Origin: Parabacteroides gordonii MS-1 = DSM 23371
GTDB lineage: Bacteria; Bacteroidota; Bacteroidia; Bacteroidales; Tannerellaceae
DNA: 64,000 bases
Direction of reading: 5' to 3'
NCBI RefSeq assembly: GCF_000969825.1
Contig: NZ_KQ033919.1
Location: 3,022,509-3,086,508, forward strand
Below the pieces are notes generated by a model, which did not search any database, was not told the DNA's origin, and saw only the letters and a list, made by a program, of their open reading frames with translations. Every line of letters starts with the position of its first letter. The stretch's first letter is position 1. A program made the translations under genes and the position numbers. Below are positions 39,354 through 48,946 of this stretch, one piece after another.

Positions 39354-41201
39354 TTAATTACGATTTTGTCGTATGTTGTTGAGCATGCTTTTAACTTCTG
39401 TTCTCATTTCCCGGATAGCTGTACTTTCCACTTTCGGTTCTTTCGTCAGTACGGCATCGGTAGCTTTGATAAACTTATCTTCCTGAAAGAAAGTCGGTTC
39501 CGCATAGAGTTTTGTTAACAGATAATACGGATAGATCCGTTCCGGTAACATATCGATTGCGTGCAGCAATAATCGTTCGGCCTCCGGGAAATTTCCCTGT
39601 GCCTGCTCATTTTTTGCCGCCATATAATGTATCATGGGATCTCCGCTTAACTTCATCGCCCGTTCCAGCAACACATTCGCATCAGTAAAGCGCTCCGCCT
39701 TGCTCAAGCACTGTGCCGTCTCGAACAGCAGTTCCGGCTTATGCCCTAGCAACGGCACCAATTCTTCATACCCGTCGCAAGCCGCTTCATAAGCCTTGTT
39801 ATTGTACAACATCTTCATCGTATTCCACTTTTTATACCCTTGATAATATCCTTTCTGCTGCCAGAAAATCCATCCGCAACAGAAGGTTAAACATCCGATC
39901 ATAGCGACCGAAAGTATCTTCCTCCCCTTTCGAGAGGGGGTAGGGGGTGTGTCACTGGCAACAGATGTACAAATCACTCCCATCAATACCACCAACACCA
40001 CCCAGAACTCCGGCAGCTGCAACGGATACGACGCCAGGCTGAATACCATCAACGCCAATATCCCCCCGGCCGCCCCGATCTGCCTGTTTTTCACCCCCCG
40101 GAACAAGGAATAACTTAACAACAATACAAAAACCATTAAACCCACCAGCCCCTGTTCCAAACCTATTTGTAAGAATTCATTAAATCCATATTCCGGACAT
40201 CCGGCCACCAGCATTTCTGTTTCCGAAGCCTTACCGGAAGAAAAATATTCTGCTTGTGCTTCGGCATAAGCCGCCGGGAAACCGCCGAGTCCGGTTCCTG
40301 TCCAGGGCTGTTTCGTTATAGCCTGTGTCGTTATTTTCCATAAAAGTAGCCGGCCATCGGCCGATTCTTTTTTCAGCATGTAAATACCTGCCAATGCACC
40401 GGCTACCAGGATCAGTATCACAAAAGATGATACTGTAGTTAAGATTCGGTGTCCATTTATAAACCGTTTCGTCTTTTCCCATCCGATACGTTGTACCCAA
40501 TAAACCCATCCGCACGACACGACCGCAGCGATCCAGGCCGCCCGGCTCATCCCTGCGGGAAGGACAATAATTATTGCCAGCAGGCTGATCCATCCCAGAT
40601 AGTACAGGTAAATATTTACTTGCCGCCATCCTGCTTTTTTATAATTATCAAATTGCAGGATCATCCATAGGCAAATGGGTAACACCATCGCAAGATACCC
40701 GGAATAAGGCCCCGGATTATAAAAATCCCCGGTCAGTCTGAACAGCGAATGGTTCGAACCTTCAAATCCATGTAACTGTCGCATCCCCGACACGGCTTCA
40801 ATCAATCCGGTTCCTGCAATCATTACCAGGAAAAAAATCTTCGACTGCGGCCATCCTGTAAATATGAACCGTAACAGGAACCATAGTATAACTAATTGTC
40901 CCCCAAACAACATTTTTTCCGGTTCGGGATTCAGTTGCCAGTTGTAAGTAAGCGCAACAATAGCTGTTAAAGCTAATACCAGCCCATCTGCCACCGAAGG
41001 AACAAATGTTTTTTCCGTCTTTATCAGAACAGTAGCCACCAGACAGCATGCTGCCAGCAGCAACATCGCCAGATGAAACCAGTAAACCTTCCCCATCACC
41101 AATCCGTTTACCAAACTGATGTCCGTGGCAAAAACGGTGCACAGCAGGAGAATTCCGCTGATAGCGAGTAGGGAGTAACTTATGTATAGTCTATATTTCA
41201 T
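39354..41201 (-). CDS. O-antigen ligase-like membrane protein with TPR tail, last gene of the peptide operon
   Basis: A 615-residue paralogue of the protein at 28119, sharing the same plan: multiple membrane helices to about residue 445, the segment GRLLLWKITTQAITKQPWTG then GTGLGGFPAAYAEAQAEYFSSGKASE, and a C-terminal TPR region (CLSKAERFTDANVLLERAMK, QGNFPEAERLLLHAIDMLPE). Its ATG overlaps the stop of the transglutaminase-like gene upstream (ATGA), so it is translated with the peptide/propeller operon. Glycan or other polymer transfer to a secreted product is a reasonable inference from the ligase fold; nothing shows the substrate. Confidence 0.77.
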   Translation of the reverse strand: MKYRLYISYSLLAISGILLLCTVFATDISLVNGLVMGKVYWFHLAMLLLAACCLVATVLIKTEKTFVPSVADGLVLALTAIVALTYNWQLNPEPEKMLFGGQLVILWFLLRFIFTGWPQSKIFFLVMIAGTGLIEAVSGMRQLHGFEGSNHSLFRLTGDFYNPGPYSGYLAMVLPICLWMILQFDNYKKAGWRQVNIYLYYLGWISLLAIIIVLPAGMSRAAWIAAVVSCGWVYWVQRIGWEKTKRFINGHRILTTVSSFVILILVAGALAGIYMLKKESADGRLLLWKITTQAITKQPWTGTGLGGFPAAYAEAQAEYFSSGKASETEMLVAGCPEYGFNEFLQIGLEQGLVGLMVFVLLLSYSLFRGVKNRQIGAAGGILALMVFSLASYPLQLPEFWVVLVVLMGVICTSVASDTPPTPSRKGRKILSVAMIGCLTFCCGWIFWQQKGYYQGYKKWNTMKMLYNNKAYEAACDGYEELVPLLGHKPELLFETAQCLSKAERFTDANVLLERAMKLSGDPMIHYMAAKNEQAQGNFPEAERLLLHAIDMLPERIYPYYLLTKLYAEPTFFQEDKFIKATDAVLTKEPKVESTAIREMRTEVKSMLNNIRQNRN

Positions 41202-43117
41202 AAATCAACTGTAAAATACTGTTTTCCATCTTTGTGAATAAAAACCTGTTCCTCTCGCCCTTTAGTCCAATCGCGTAACCATAACAATGCGTTATCAGGA
41301 ACTAGATAATTCAGTACCCTCCCGCTAGCCGTTTGCGTTCCGAGCGATTTCCAACCGTTTATCCCATCCTGATAGAAAAGCTCGTATTCGTCTCCCGGCC
41401 AAACATAATTATCATCATTGCGCGGAGAGAAAAGTATTTTTTTTACAGTTGTCGCTTTCCCCATGTCAAAAACGATCGAACAATTTGTGTCATCGGAGTA
41501 AAAATAGGTAAGAATATTTCCATCGATACAATTTTCCTGTGTACGCATGGGACTTGGTAAATCCGCAATATTCAAAGGTATAGCTTGCGTACATGCCGTA
41601 TCGCTATACATGGATATCTCAGCAATCTCGATGTGTTTGTCCAAAGGAGATACATAACGTATGTATCTATATTTTTTGTCCGGATTGTATGATTCCAATT
41701 CATTGTAATTGGTAGGTAACGTGTCATTAAATTGATACAATAATTCCGCATTAGCGAAAGACAATCGATTGGCTCCTTCAATTTTTGCTCCGATAATATT
41801 CAGATATAATCCTTCTTTGATTTTTCTGACAAGCGACATTTTTCTTTTCAATATGGCATTTTTCCGGGAAACTGTATCCGGTTCCAGATAATGTATGCCT
41901 TTCTCTGTGTAAATGAACGGATATCCTGCGGGGCTATGATTGGTTCCGTCCGAGACGAGCGGTTGGTAGATAATATCCGGCTCTATATTTAAGAATGTCA
42001 CATCTCCTTTTTTGTTTCGTGCTATGTCAATAGGAATCCATCCATCCAGACTGAAGATGCCTAAATAGATGTAAGGCTCTTTTTTATTTTGAACATGAAT
42101 GTGTACTTCATTTTCGAAATAGTCTTTTGTGACATCTTTTATAAAACGATTTCTGAACAAACCGGGTACTTTGGGGTTGGCTGTAATTCCGGGGAAACGT
42201 TCCTCCTGCATACCATAACAAAAGCGATATACTTTCCCTTTTTTCCTCCCATCCGTATTCTTCCTTTCCCGGTCGGCAACCTGTTCGTTCATCCCGAATG
42301 GGATAAATAACCCACTTGTGTCACGTAAACAATTCCATTCATGGCTTTGCTGGTATTCCGGTGAGTAGACGAAAAAGTCAGCTGTAACCGGAATGCCGCA
42401 TGATCGCATGGCATATAGTGTAATATCCGAGGCATCCCGGCAATAACCTATCCGATGATAAAAAAGAAAGTCTGCACTTTGGTGTGGTAAAGAGAAATCA
42501 GTATTCCAGATGCAGTTAGCCTGGTTCAGGTCAGCATTAATAATTTCAAAAGCTTCAAATACATCATTTCCCTGATAAGCAGAATCGAGCATTGCCGAAT
42601 AATGATCATGATATAATTTTCTCCATGACGATAACGGTTCATTACCAATTCGGTAAGGAAGAATAAGTTCGCAAAAATCATCGAAGCCCAGATGCTTGTT
42701 CCACGGATACCGTTTCCAGACATCGAAAGACAAATCGATATTCTCTATCAAATAATCGGCAGAAATAACGTGTGCATCATATATTTTCGGTAAAGAATGG
42801 AATGAAACCTTTTTCCATTTTTGTATAACCTCTTCGGCAAAGAACCCGTCTTTAGCTCCTTGCGCTAATATCGGCTGGATAGAATCCAGTTGCCACCCCT
42901 CATATCCATACCATCGCGGCATATTACGAATCAGGAAACGAGCCGCTTCCAGTTTCTCCGGATTGTTCTCATAATGTGTTAATACCTTTTCCAGTTCGCC
43001 CCGATTTTCTCCGGCAAACAGGAGGGCTTGTTCCAAACGTTTGCTATTCGACGAATTGCAAGCCACCAGAATGATGCTGATAAATATGTTTAATCCTATA
43101 ATAAATAGACTTTTCAT
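41198..43117 (-). CDS. transglutaminase-like lipoprotein with C-terminal discoidin-like domain (copy 1)
   Basis: A 639-residue lipoprotein (lipobox Cys20, ILVACNSS). Residues about 25-190 are helical. A papain-like transglutaminase core follows, with the putative catalytic Cys226 (YHRIGYCRDASD) and His259 (QSHEWN), the usual Cys-His pair. The last ~150 residues look like an F5/8 type C (discoidin-like) domain (IVFDMGKATTVKKILFSPRN). Proteins of this fold act as transglutaminases, peptidases or peptide N-glycanases. It shares its plan with the 671-residue protein at 44021 and lies between lepB and the O-antigen ligase-like gene. A role in cleaving or cross-linking an exported peptide or glycopeptide is inference. 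Confidence 0.78.
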   Translation of the reverse strand: MKSLFIIGLNIFISIILVACNSSNSKRLEQALLFAGENRGELEKVLTHYENNPEKLEAARFLIRNMPRWYGYEGWQLDSIQPILAQGAKDGFFAEEVIQKWKKVSFHSLPKIYDAHVISADYLIENIDLSFDVWKRYPWNKHLGFDDFCELILPYRIGNEPLSSWRKLYHDHYSAMLDSAYQGNDVFEAFEIINADLNQANCIWNTDFSLPHQSADFLFYHRIGYCRDASDITLYAMRSCGIPVTADFFVYSPEYQQSHEWNCLRDTSGLFIPFGMNEQVADRERKNTDGRKKGKVYRFCYGMQEERFPGITANPKVPGLFRNRFIKDVTKDYFENEVHIHVQNKKEPYIYLGIFSLDGWIPIDIARNKKGDVTFLNIEPDIIYQPLVSDGTNHSPAGYPFIYTEKGIHYLEPDTVSRKNAILKRKMSLVRKIKEGLYLNIIGAKIEGANRLSFANAELLYQFNDTLPTNYNELESYNPDKKYRYIRYVSPLDKHIEIAEISMYSDTACTQAIPLNIADLPSPMRTQENCIDGNILTYFYSDDTNCSIVFDMGKATTVKKILFSPRNDDNYVWPGDEYELFYQDGINGWKSLGTQTASGRVLNYLVPDNALLWLRDWTKGREEQVFIHKDGKQYFTVDL

Positions 43118-43127
43118 GGCTTTCGGT

Positions 43128-44027
43128 TTAATGAATTACTTTTAAAAAACGATCCCATCTGAACTTATTCGTATACGGATCAACTGATTTCCAGATAATC
43201 CAGGCTTTCCCAACAATATATTCTTCAGGCAATACCCCCCAATAGCGCGAATCCTGTGAGTTCATTCCGTTATCGCCCGCCATGAAGTAATAGTTTTTCC
43301 GGAAACGATACCCGTTGATCGGGTTCCCCTTAAGAAAGGTTGTTGAATCCTTATATTGAAGCTCTCCTTGCTGTTCCCATTCGATCAGCTTTTTATACAA
43401 CCGGTAGTTTGTCCGATCCAATGTGATGGAATCTCCTTTTCCCGGAATATAAAGAGGACCAAAGTCTTTGATATTCCAACCGATGATACTATCATAAGGA
43501 AAACTGTGAAATACTCCGTCCTGAAATTTCTCTGTAACAGCAATCTCTTTTTGTGACTCTATATTGCCAAGGGGTATTTGTACACCTTCAATATGAAAAG
43601 ATCCGTTTCGGATAGATAATGTATCGCCAGGTAACCCGATACACCGTTTGATATAATATTTGAGAATATGCATTTCAATTTTATCCCAGTTATTTGGATG
43701 GGGAAAATTGAAAACCAGAATATCATTTCGTTTGATCTTTTTGAAGCCGGGGATTCTGTAAATCTCTGTTTGCTCATTTCGCATGGAAGCAAACAGGTTG
43801 AAAATACGTGGACCGATTGCCGGTTTCCAAACCAATACATTATCTCCGGTAGTCAATTCTGCTTCCATCGAGTTGCTGGGGATTTTGAAGGAAGCTAACA
43901 AAAACACTTGTGTCATAAACCAAGCAACAGCTAGCAGGCATAACCAGAACATACCGTCTACAGCCCGATTAGTCCATGTTAGTAAATGTCTTTTTAAGTT
44001 CTTTTTATGTAAGTCTATAATTACCAC
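43128..44027 (-). CDS. lepB: signal peptidase I, operon-specific copy
   Basis: A 299-residue type I signal peptidase. One N-terminal membrane helix (about 24-47) is followed by box B with catalytic Ser53 (FKIPSNSMEAEL), box D with the catalytic Lys127 (YIKRCIGLPGD), and box E (GDNGMNSQDSRYWG). It removes signal peptides at the outer face of the inner membrane. Its ATG overlaps the end of the upstream transglutaminase-like gene by 7 bp, and the next gene begins 10 bp downstream, so it is embedded in this operon and not in a housekeeping context. This suggests a dedicated substrate, perhaps the NVEALA peptides. Confidence 0.9.
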   Translation of the reverse strand: MVIIDLHKKNLKRHLLTWTNRAVDGMFWLCLLAVAWFMTQVFLLASFKIPSNSMEAELTTGDNVLVWKPAIGPRIFNLFASMRNEQTEIYRIPGFKKIKRNDILVFNFPHPNNWDKIEMHILKYYIKRCIGLPGDTLSIRNGSFHIEGVQIPLGNIESQKEIAVTEKFQDGVFHSFPYDSIIGWNIKDFGPLYIPGKGDSITLDRTNYRLYKKLIEWEQQGELQYKDSTTFLKGNPINGYRFRKNYYFMAGDNGMNSQDSRYWGVLPEEYIVGKAWIIWKSVDPYTNKFRWDRFLKVIH

Positions 44028-46036
44028 CAGTATATCCTCCCTTTTTTATATGTAAATATTCTTTCTGCATAATAAGAATCCACTGGTTTAGTAGATTTTA
44101 TGAGATATAAAGCATCGGAAGGGATATTGTGGAAAGTGATGCATTCCTGATCTCCTTTTCCGGTTTTTTCCGGTTTCCATTCATTGTCCCAATAGTACAA
44201 TGTAAAGTTTTCATTGTTATTTACCTGTATTCCTGACTTAGGAATGATCGATATGGCAGATACTTCTATTTCTTTGCCTAAATCGAATAATATATCTCTG
44301 TCTTTTTTGTCTTTGCAATCGAAAGATCCCAAAAATCCGGTTCCGAATAGGCCATCTACGATTTTATGAAGTTCTTTGATCGAATCTTTTTTTATGTTTG
44401 CGGTTACTTTGACATTGGGTATTTCTTTTAATTGATTGTCATGTCTTTCATAGAAAGTAATTTCACTTATGGCAATGGTATTTTGTGGCAAAGCCAGACG
44501 AATCTTCCGATATTTTTTTGAGGTATGGGGCGTGATATAATTGTAGCTGACATCTATTGAATCGGTTAATGTATATAAAGTATCCAATCGTTCTTCATTG
44601 CCTGAATTATTGCATCCGATCAAATGAGCTCCGGCAAGCGTTTTTATGAATCGCGTGCTTAAAGGAGTCGTTGTATTGACTGTGATATTTTCTTTTTCAT
44701 TCCGGTTATGTTTTAGCTGTTTGTAATTACCGTCTTTATCAAGAATGAATGCCGGGGCGGCGGGTATAATAGCGTCGTTTCGGAAAAAAGCCGGTAAATA
44801 AACAATATCGCGTCCCATTCCTTTAAATGTCGCCTTTTTCTTATTTATTTTCCCCCATTGGACAGGATTCCAAGTCATATTTTGTGCATTGTAAACACAC
44901 AAATAACAATAACCGGTTTTATCAGGAATGGTTTCCGATATATCAACCGTAATGTCGGACGTTTGAAAGTATTCGGATGAGACATCCCGTATCCAAGGGT
45001 TTTTAAATAATCCGGGAATGTTGTTGTTATTTTCGCCCTTGTCACTCATAGGACCGTCCAGGTAATATTCAAACGATTTGCGGAACACTTTGGGAAGTCT
45101 GAATTTCCCTGCTCTCAAATCAAATGATTTGTTGTTGTAAAGTTTGTCATACTTCCATCTTTCGTTATCCCAAAATGGTTCGAAAGGATATGCTTTCCCA
45201 TCAACGATTAGTGTATTCCAACTGTGGCCTTCTGTCCGATTCCCCCACGTGGGTACAAAATCTATAGTGACAGCCATTCCCAAAGCAGACATAAGGTGTG
45301 CATTGAATTGGGTCTGGATATCGCATGTCCCTCTTTTAATCAGTTTATAACTGGCAATATCGCATATCGGCATGGAGGCAGCATAGCCGACACTGTTCAT
45401 GATGTCGCTATATATAAAGTGTAGTGAATCTGTAATCTCCTTGAAATCTTTCGATGTATCATTGAATATTCCGTGATGTTGGTTATAAAAAAACTCCCGG
45501 TTATTATCGAAACAAAATTTGTCACTGAAGCGATAGGGTAGGATATACTTGCAGAACTCATCAAAAGGAGCATCTTTTGTATAAGTATTTTCTTTCCATG
45601 CCTTGAACACCAGATCGATCTCTTTTATCAACCTATCGGCTTTGATGGTTTGTATATCCTGTTTGTTTGAATATTTGTATAAATCTATTTTCATCCTTTC
45701 TTCATTCCACAGTTCGTTGACCTCTTTTCGCCAGCCGTCCGGTCGTTTCCAATCGTATTTTTCAGATATGGCTACATGTTTTTTGTAAACAGGCTGTAAA
45801 ACGGGAATGATGGCAGGATCGTATCCTGTATGACCTGGCATATTCATTATAAGAAATTGGGCAGCCTTCAGTTTTAAAGTGTCATTTTTATAATGTTTCA
45901 GTACTTTTTCCAATTCATTACGGTTATCCCTGGCAAATTGTAAAGCTTGCTCCAGGCGTTTATCGTTCGGAGAAGTACATGCTGTCAAGAAAAAAGTCAA
46001 GATAAGAATAATATTTAGCGGCAATGACTGTTTCAT
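44021..46036 (-). CDS. transglutaminase-like lipoprotein (copy 2)
   Basis: A 671-residue lipoprotein (lipobox Cys20, LTACTSPN) homologous to the 639-residue protein at 41198; the first 70 residues align closely (KRLEQALQFARDNRNELEKV here, KRLEQALLFAGENRGELEKV there). The transglutaminase core contains Cys238 (KRGTCDIQTQF) and His271 (TEGHSWNT), and the C-terminal ~150 residues look discoidin-like (ILFDLGKEIEVSAISIIPKS). The duplication flanking lepB indicates two substrates or a heteromeric enzyme. It lies 28 bp after the propeller gene at 46065. Confidence 0.78.
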   Translation of the reverse strand: MKQSLPLNIILILTFFLTACTSPNDKRLEQALQFARDNRNELEKVLKHYKNDTLKLKAAQFLIMNMPGHTGYDPAIIPVLQPVYKKHVAISEKYDWKRPDGWRKEVNELWNEERMKIDLYKYSNKQDIQTIKADRLIKEIDLVFKAWKENTYTKDAPFDEFCKYILPYRFSDKFCFDNNREFFYNQHHGIFNDTSKDFKEITDSLHFIYSDIMNSVGYAASMPICDIASYKLIKRGTCDIQTQFNAHLMSALGMAVTIDFVPTWGNRTEGHSWNTLIVDGKAYPFEPFWDNERWKYDKLYNNKSFDLRAGKFRLPKVFRKSFEYYLDGPMSDKGENNNNIPGLFKNPWIRDVSSEYFQTSDITVDISETIPDKTGYCYLCVYNAQNMTWNPVQWGKINKKKATFKGMGRDIVYLPAFFRNDAIIPAAPAFILDKDGNYKQLKHNRNEKENITVNTTTPLSTRFIKTLAGAHLIGCNNSGNEERLDTLYTLTDSIDVSYNYITPHTSKKYRKIRLALPQNTIAISEITFYERHDNQLKEIPNVKVTANIKKDSIKELHKIVDGLFGTGFLGSFDCKDKKDRDILFDLGKEIEVSAISIIPKSGIQVNNNENFTLYYWDNEWKPEKTGKGDQECITFHNIPSDALYLIKSTKPVDSYYAERIFTYKKGRIYWW

Positions 46037-46064
46037 GGCTCTTTTGCTGTTTGTTACAATATAC

Positions 46065-47237
46065 CTACAATTCAGATGCCGACCTAATAGGAGAGGTATA
46101 CACTTTGAGTACTATCGGGTTCGACTCTTCTAATAAGTTGACCGTAGAGGATGTGTGCCTTTCCACATCCTGCTTTCCTTTAGTCGTCATTTTTTCGACA
46201 GGGAGCAAACAATACATCTCATCAGAATCGCTGACGAATGACGGCCAAAAACAGGATTTGTCTATATAGTCATTTTTCAAACCTCCACCCATTTGTGGAA
46301 TATTTATAACCTGATTGTATTCCAAATGTCCCGTTTCTTTATTTGCAATAATCCCCCTGAGAGTGTTGTCATGCACAATCAGAAAATAGAATTGTTTTTT
46401 CGTTTCCTTTATATCGACCAATTGCGCAAAATCTCTCATCAGAGCTTCTTTTTGAGCTACATTTTCCAGAACTTCCCTTGAAGGAGCATAACCTCCTAAA
46501 TTTAAAACCCATTCGCGATCATAAGAATTTTTACTGAATGAGTATAGAATATCACCATTAATATCTTTGTATTTTATGGTGTCCCTCGCATGATACAGAA
46601 TGGGAACCGTATGCATGCTCCGACTTACCGTTTGTTCGTCTTCACAGATTGGAATTTTTTTCAACAGTTCTCCTTCTTGGTTGAAAATATCTATATCTAT
46701 CTTTAACCCATTGTCCGAATAGGTTCTGCTTTCGGCTATTATTTGATCTTGCCCCAAAATATTGACGGCCGTCAATTCTCCATCATCTTGTAGCTTAATC
46801 TCTTTCATGAATTCTCCGTCATATCCCCAAAACTGTATTTTATTCTGTCCTATATAATACAAGAAACATTTGCGCTCTTTGTCCGCTGAAATAGAATATG
46901 CCCTATTATATTCACCGGGAGCATTTCCGCGCCGACCGATCTTGTTCAGAAAATCTCCGTTCGAGCTAAAACGGTATAATACATTATTGGACATTATAAA
47001 TAAATTTTGTTCATCCGCATAAGATAAATAAGCTCTGTTTCCAAGCAATGAAGAATCATTGGTTTCCAGAGGAATGCATTCTAAAGAATCACACAAGTCG
47101 CTCAATACAATCTGCTTTTCTGTATGCATTGCCATTTCAAGGTTGAGGACATTCCCTTGCTTTATAAAACTACTATCGGTACATGCGCATAACATTCCCC
47201 AAAGCAGGAATACTAAATATGTGATTTTATTTTTCAT
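46065..47237 (-). CDS. lipoprotein six-bladed beta-propeller
   Basis: A 390-residue lipoprotein (lipobox Cys19 in MLCACTDSS). Repeated blade motifs such as NVLYRFSSNGDFLNKIGRRG followed by NAPGEYNRAYSISAD are typical of the 6-bladed propeller (DUF5128-like) family of Bacteroidetes. No catalytic residues are evident; such propellers bind ligands or proteins. Its start overlaps the stop of the thioredoxin-like gene (ATGA). It belongs to the operon headed by the peptide at 48947. Confidence 0.8.
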   Translation of the reverse strand: MKNKITYLVFLLWGMLCACTDSSFIKQGNVLNLEMAMHTEKQIVLSDLCDSLECIPLETNDSSLLGNRAYLSYADEQNLFIMSNNVLYRFSSNGDFLNKIGRRGNAPGEYNRAYSISADKERKCFLYYIGQNKIQFWGYDGEFMKEIKLQDDGELTAVNILGQDQIIAESRTYSDNGLKIDIDIFNQEGELLKKIPICEDEQTVSRSMHTVPILYHARDTIKYKDINGDILYSFSKNSYDREWVLNLGGYAPSREVLENVAQKEALMRDFAQLVDIKETKKQFYFLIVHDNTLRGIIANKETGHLEYNQVINIPQMGGGLKNDYIDKSCFWPSFVSDSDEMYCLLPVEKMTTKGKQDVERHTSSTVNLLEESNPIVLKVYTSPIRSASEL

Positions 47238-47707
47238 TTCGTTAAATCTTTTTCTAATTGTTCCAATATATTTTCTGAATACGGTGATTGATATTCTGCT
47301 TTTATGATTTTTCCATTCTTCAAATGCAGTACTAAGGGGTATATTGAATTATTTCCACCGACTAAATAATTGTTTTCCAAATCTAAATAACAATTGAAAT
47401 CCGCTAGAGAAGTTAGTTCTAATGTGCGAAACAATTGCTTTTTTGAGTTTACTGCCGTAAAAACAATAAAATTTTTTTTCTGTGTCTTCAAAAAAAAGTC
47501 TTTGTTGTTTAAGAAGAAGCCTACACCTGAGGCAATACATCCTATACAGCCAACTTCTGGTAATATTATGCAATATTCCAATTCTTTATCAAAGGATATT
47601 CCTTTTTCTTGATAAAACTTTGTTACCTCATTTGTTGTCTTGTCTTTTTCTTTGCAAGAGATAACAATAATGCATAATAATAACAGCAAATAAATTTTAT
47701 TTTTCAT
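47234..47707 (-). CDS. thioredoxin-like lipoprotein with CxxC
   Basis: About 157 residues from the ATG at 47707, chosen because it directly precedes the lipoprotein signal (MKNKIYLLLLLCIIVISC, lipobox Cys18); an ATG 14 codons upstream lies deeper inside the preceding gene. A CxxC pair (VGCIGCIAS, residues 54 and 57) follows a predicted strand, and further segments (KNFIVFTAVNSKKQLF, VLHLKNGKIIKAEY) fit a thioredoxin fold. It could form or reshuffle disulfides in the Cys-containing peptides of the locus. The 293-residue protein at 51912 shows a similar pairing of CxxC thioredoxin-like domain with a propeller and peptide gene. Confidence 0.65.
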   Translation of the reverse strand: MKNKIYLLLLLCIIVISCKEKDKTTNEVTKFYQEKGISFDKELEYCIILPEVGCIGCIASGVGFFLNNKDFFLKTQKKNFIVFTAVNSKKQLFRTLELTSLADFNCYLDLENNYLVGGNNSIYPLVLHLKNGKIIKAEYQSPYSENILEQLEKDLTK

Positions 47708-48842
47708 TGGATAATAATTTGTAGATAGCAAATTCGATAACATTTTCATCTAGAGTATTCATTTGTATCAATAATCCATCTTTAGTTACATGCATATTGT
47801 GTAAATTCAATTCCTTATAATTTTTTTGGATGGGAGTTTCAGAAATCAAGTTCCCATTGATATCCATGACTATAATTGAAAAAGGTTTAAGAAATGCTCC
47901 CCGTTCCCATCCAGTCAAAGGATGCTGGGCTATCCGATAATAAACTTTTCTATATTGGTCATACAACAGATTCGAATAAGAATGTTGACTGATGAAATAC
48001 TTTATTCTTAAATCTTTGTCTTTCATCAATTCCAGAGAATTGCAATCAGATGAATTAATCGTTGGAGTATAACGGCTTCCCATATAAAATTTCCGATATG
48101 TGGAGAAATCCGTTGAATAAGAATAAACATAATGATCGGCAGGAAAACTGTAGAGGCAATTATTGTCGTCACCCAAAGCGTGATAGATTGTGTTAAAATA
48201 AACTCCTCCGAAATCACCCTCTACATATTGATCGGGATAATTTATCCCATATATAATCTTGTTATTCGATATGTTGATATTACAACTGACTGGATGTTCT
48301 TTTTCGTCTTTCTTAAATAGTCCTAATTTGGTTCCTGACAATATGATTCTGTCTTGGAAATACAAAATGGGAGAATCTGTTAAAGCTTCCGGATCGAAAG
48401 TGTTTTTATGACTCTCTCCATTTATAACACTCCAATGTTTGATTGTTTTGAATGAAGGATCTAACATATATACCATTTTCTGTTTATAATTATACACAAA
48501 AGTGGTGTCTCCTTTGCAAAGGAATCCAGAATAATTATTCAGATTACCACAATTATTTATTTTGTTTGTTCGTAATAATTCGTTTGTCTTTACATCAAAC
48601 CAATGTAACGTATTTTCATCCAGTATAACATAAAATATATTTCCTTTCTCGTTTTCTACAAATTGTGAAACTAATGGCTTAGGTATTAAATGGTCTCCTA
48701 TCTGTATTTTTATTGTTGAGTCCTGTCGGCAAAACAATGTTGAATCAGCAGCAACAGTTCCTTCATTTTTTACCTGAATAATTTTTTTTTCACAAGAATT
48801 GAAGAACAATAAAGATAGTAACAATATTGCAACTTTTTTCAT
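47697..48842 (-). CDS. DUF4221-like lipoprotein propeller, partner of peptide 1
   Basis: A 381-residue lipoprotein (lipobox Cys17, FFNSCEKK). Strand-rich repeats such as NENTLHWF-like DENTLHWFDVKTNELL and DDNNCLYSFPADHYVYSYS match DUF4221/TolB-like propellers that are common in Bacteroidales. It follows the peptide gene at 48947 by about 100 bp, with a hairpin in the gap, and overlaps the next gene by 11 bp. The pairing peptide then propeller occurs three times in this locus, pointing to a physical peptide-receptor or carrier relation. Confidence 0.72.
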   Translation of the reverse strand: MKKVAILLLSLLFFNSCEKKIIQVKNEGTVAADSTLFCRQDSTIKIQIGDHLIPKPLVSQFVENEKGNIFYVILDENTLHWFDVKTNELLRTNKINNCGNLNNYSGFLCKGDTTFVYNYKQKMVYMLDPSFKTIKHWSVINGESHKNTFDPEALTDSPILYFQDRIILSGTKLGLFKKDEKEHPVSCNINISNNKIIYGINYPDQYVEGDFGGVYFNTIYHALGDDNNCLYSFPADHYVYSYSTDFSTYRKFYMGSRYTPTINSSDCNSLELMKDKDLRIKYFISQHSYSNLLYDQYRKVYYRIAQHPLTGWERGAFLKPFSIIVMDINGNLISETPIQKNYKELNLHNMHVTKDGLLIQMNTLDENVIEFAIYKLLSNEK

Positions 48843-48881
48843 GCTATTTCCCTCTTATATAATTAGTTTAATAGTGAGAAT

Positions 48882-48925
48882 AATGAAGAATCTCCATCAT
48901 TCCTAAAAGATTTCGATTCTCCATT
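48882..48925 (-). promoter_or_regulatory. intercistronic hairpin between peptide 1 and its propeller gene
   Basis: AATGAAGAATC (48882-48892) pairs with GATTCTCCATT (48915-48925) with one mismatch. There is no proper T-run after it on the minus strand. It could partly terminate transcription or protect the short peptide message so that the peptide is made in excess. Confidence 0.45.
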
Positions 48926-48946
48926 ATTTTTCATAAAATCAGGATG

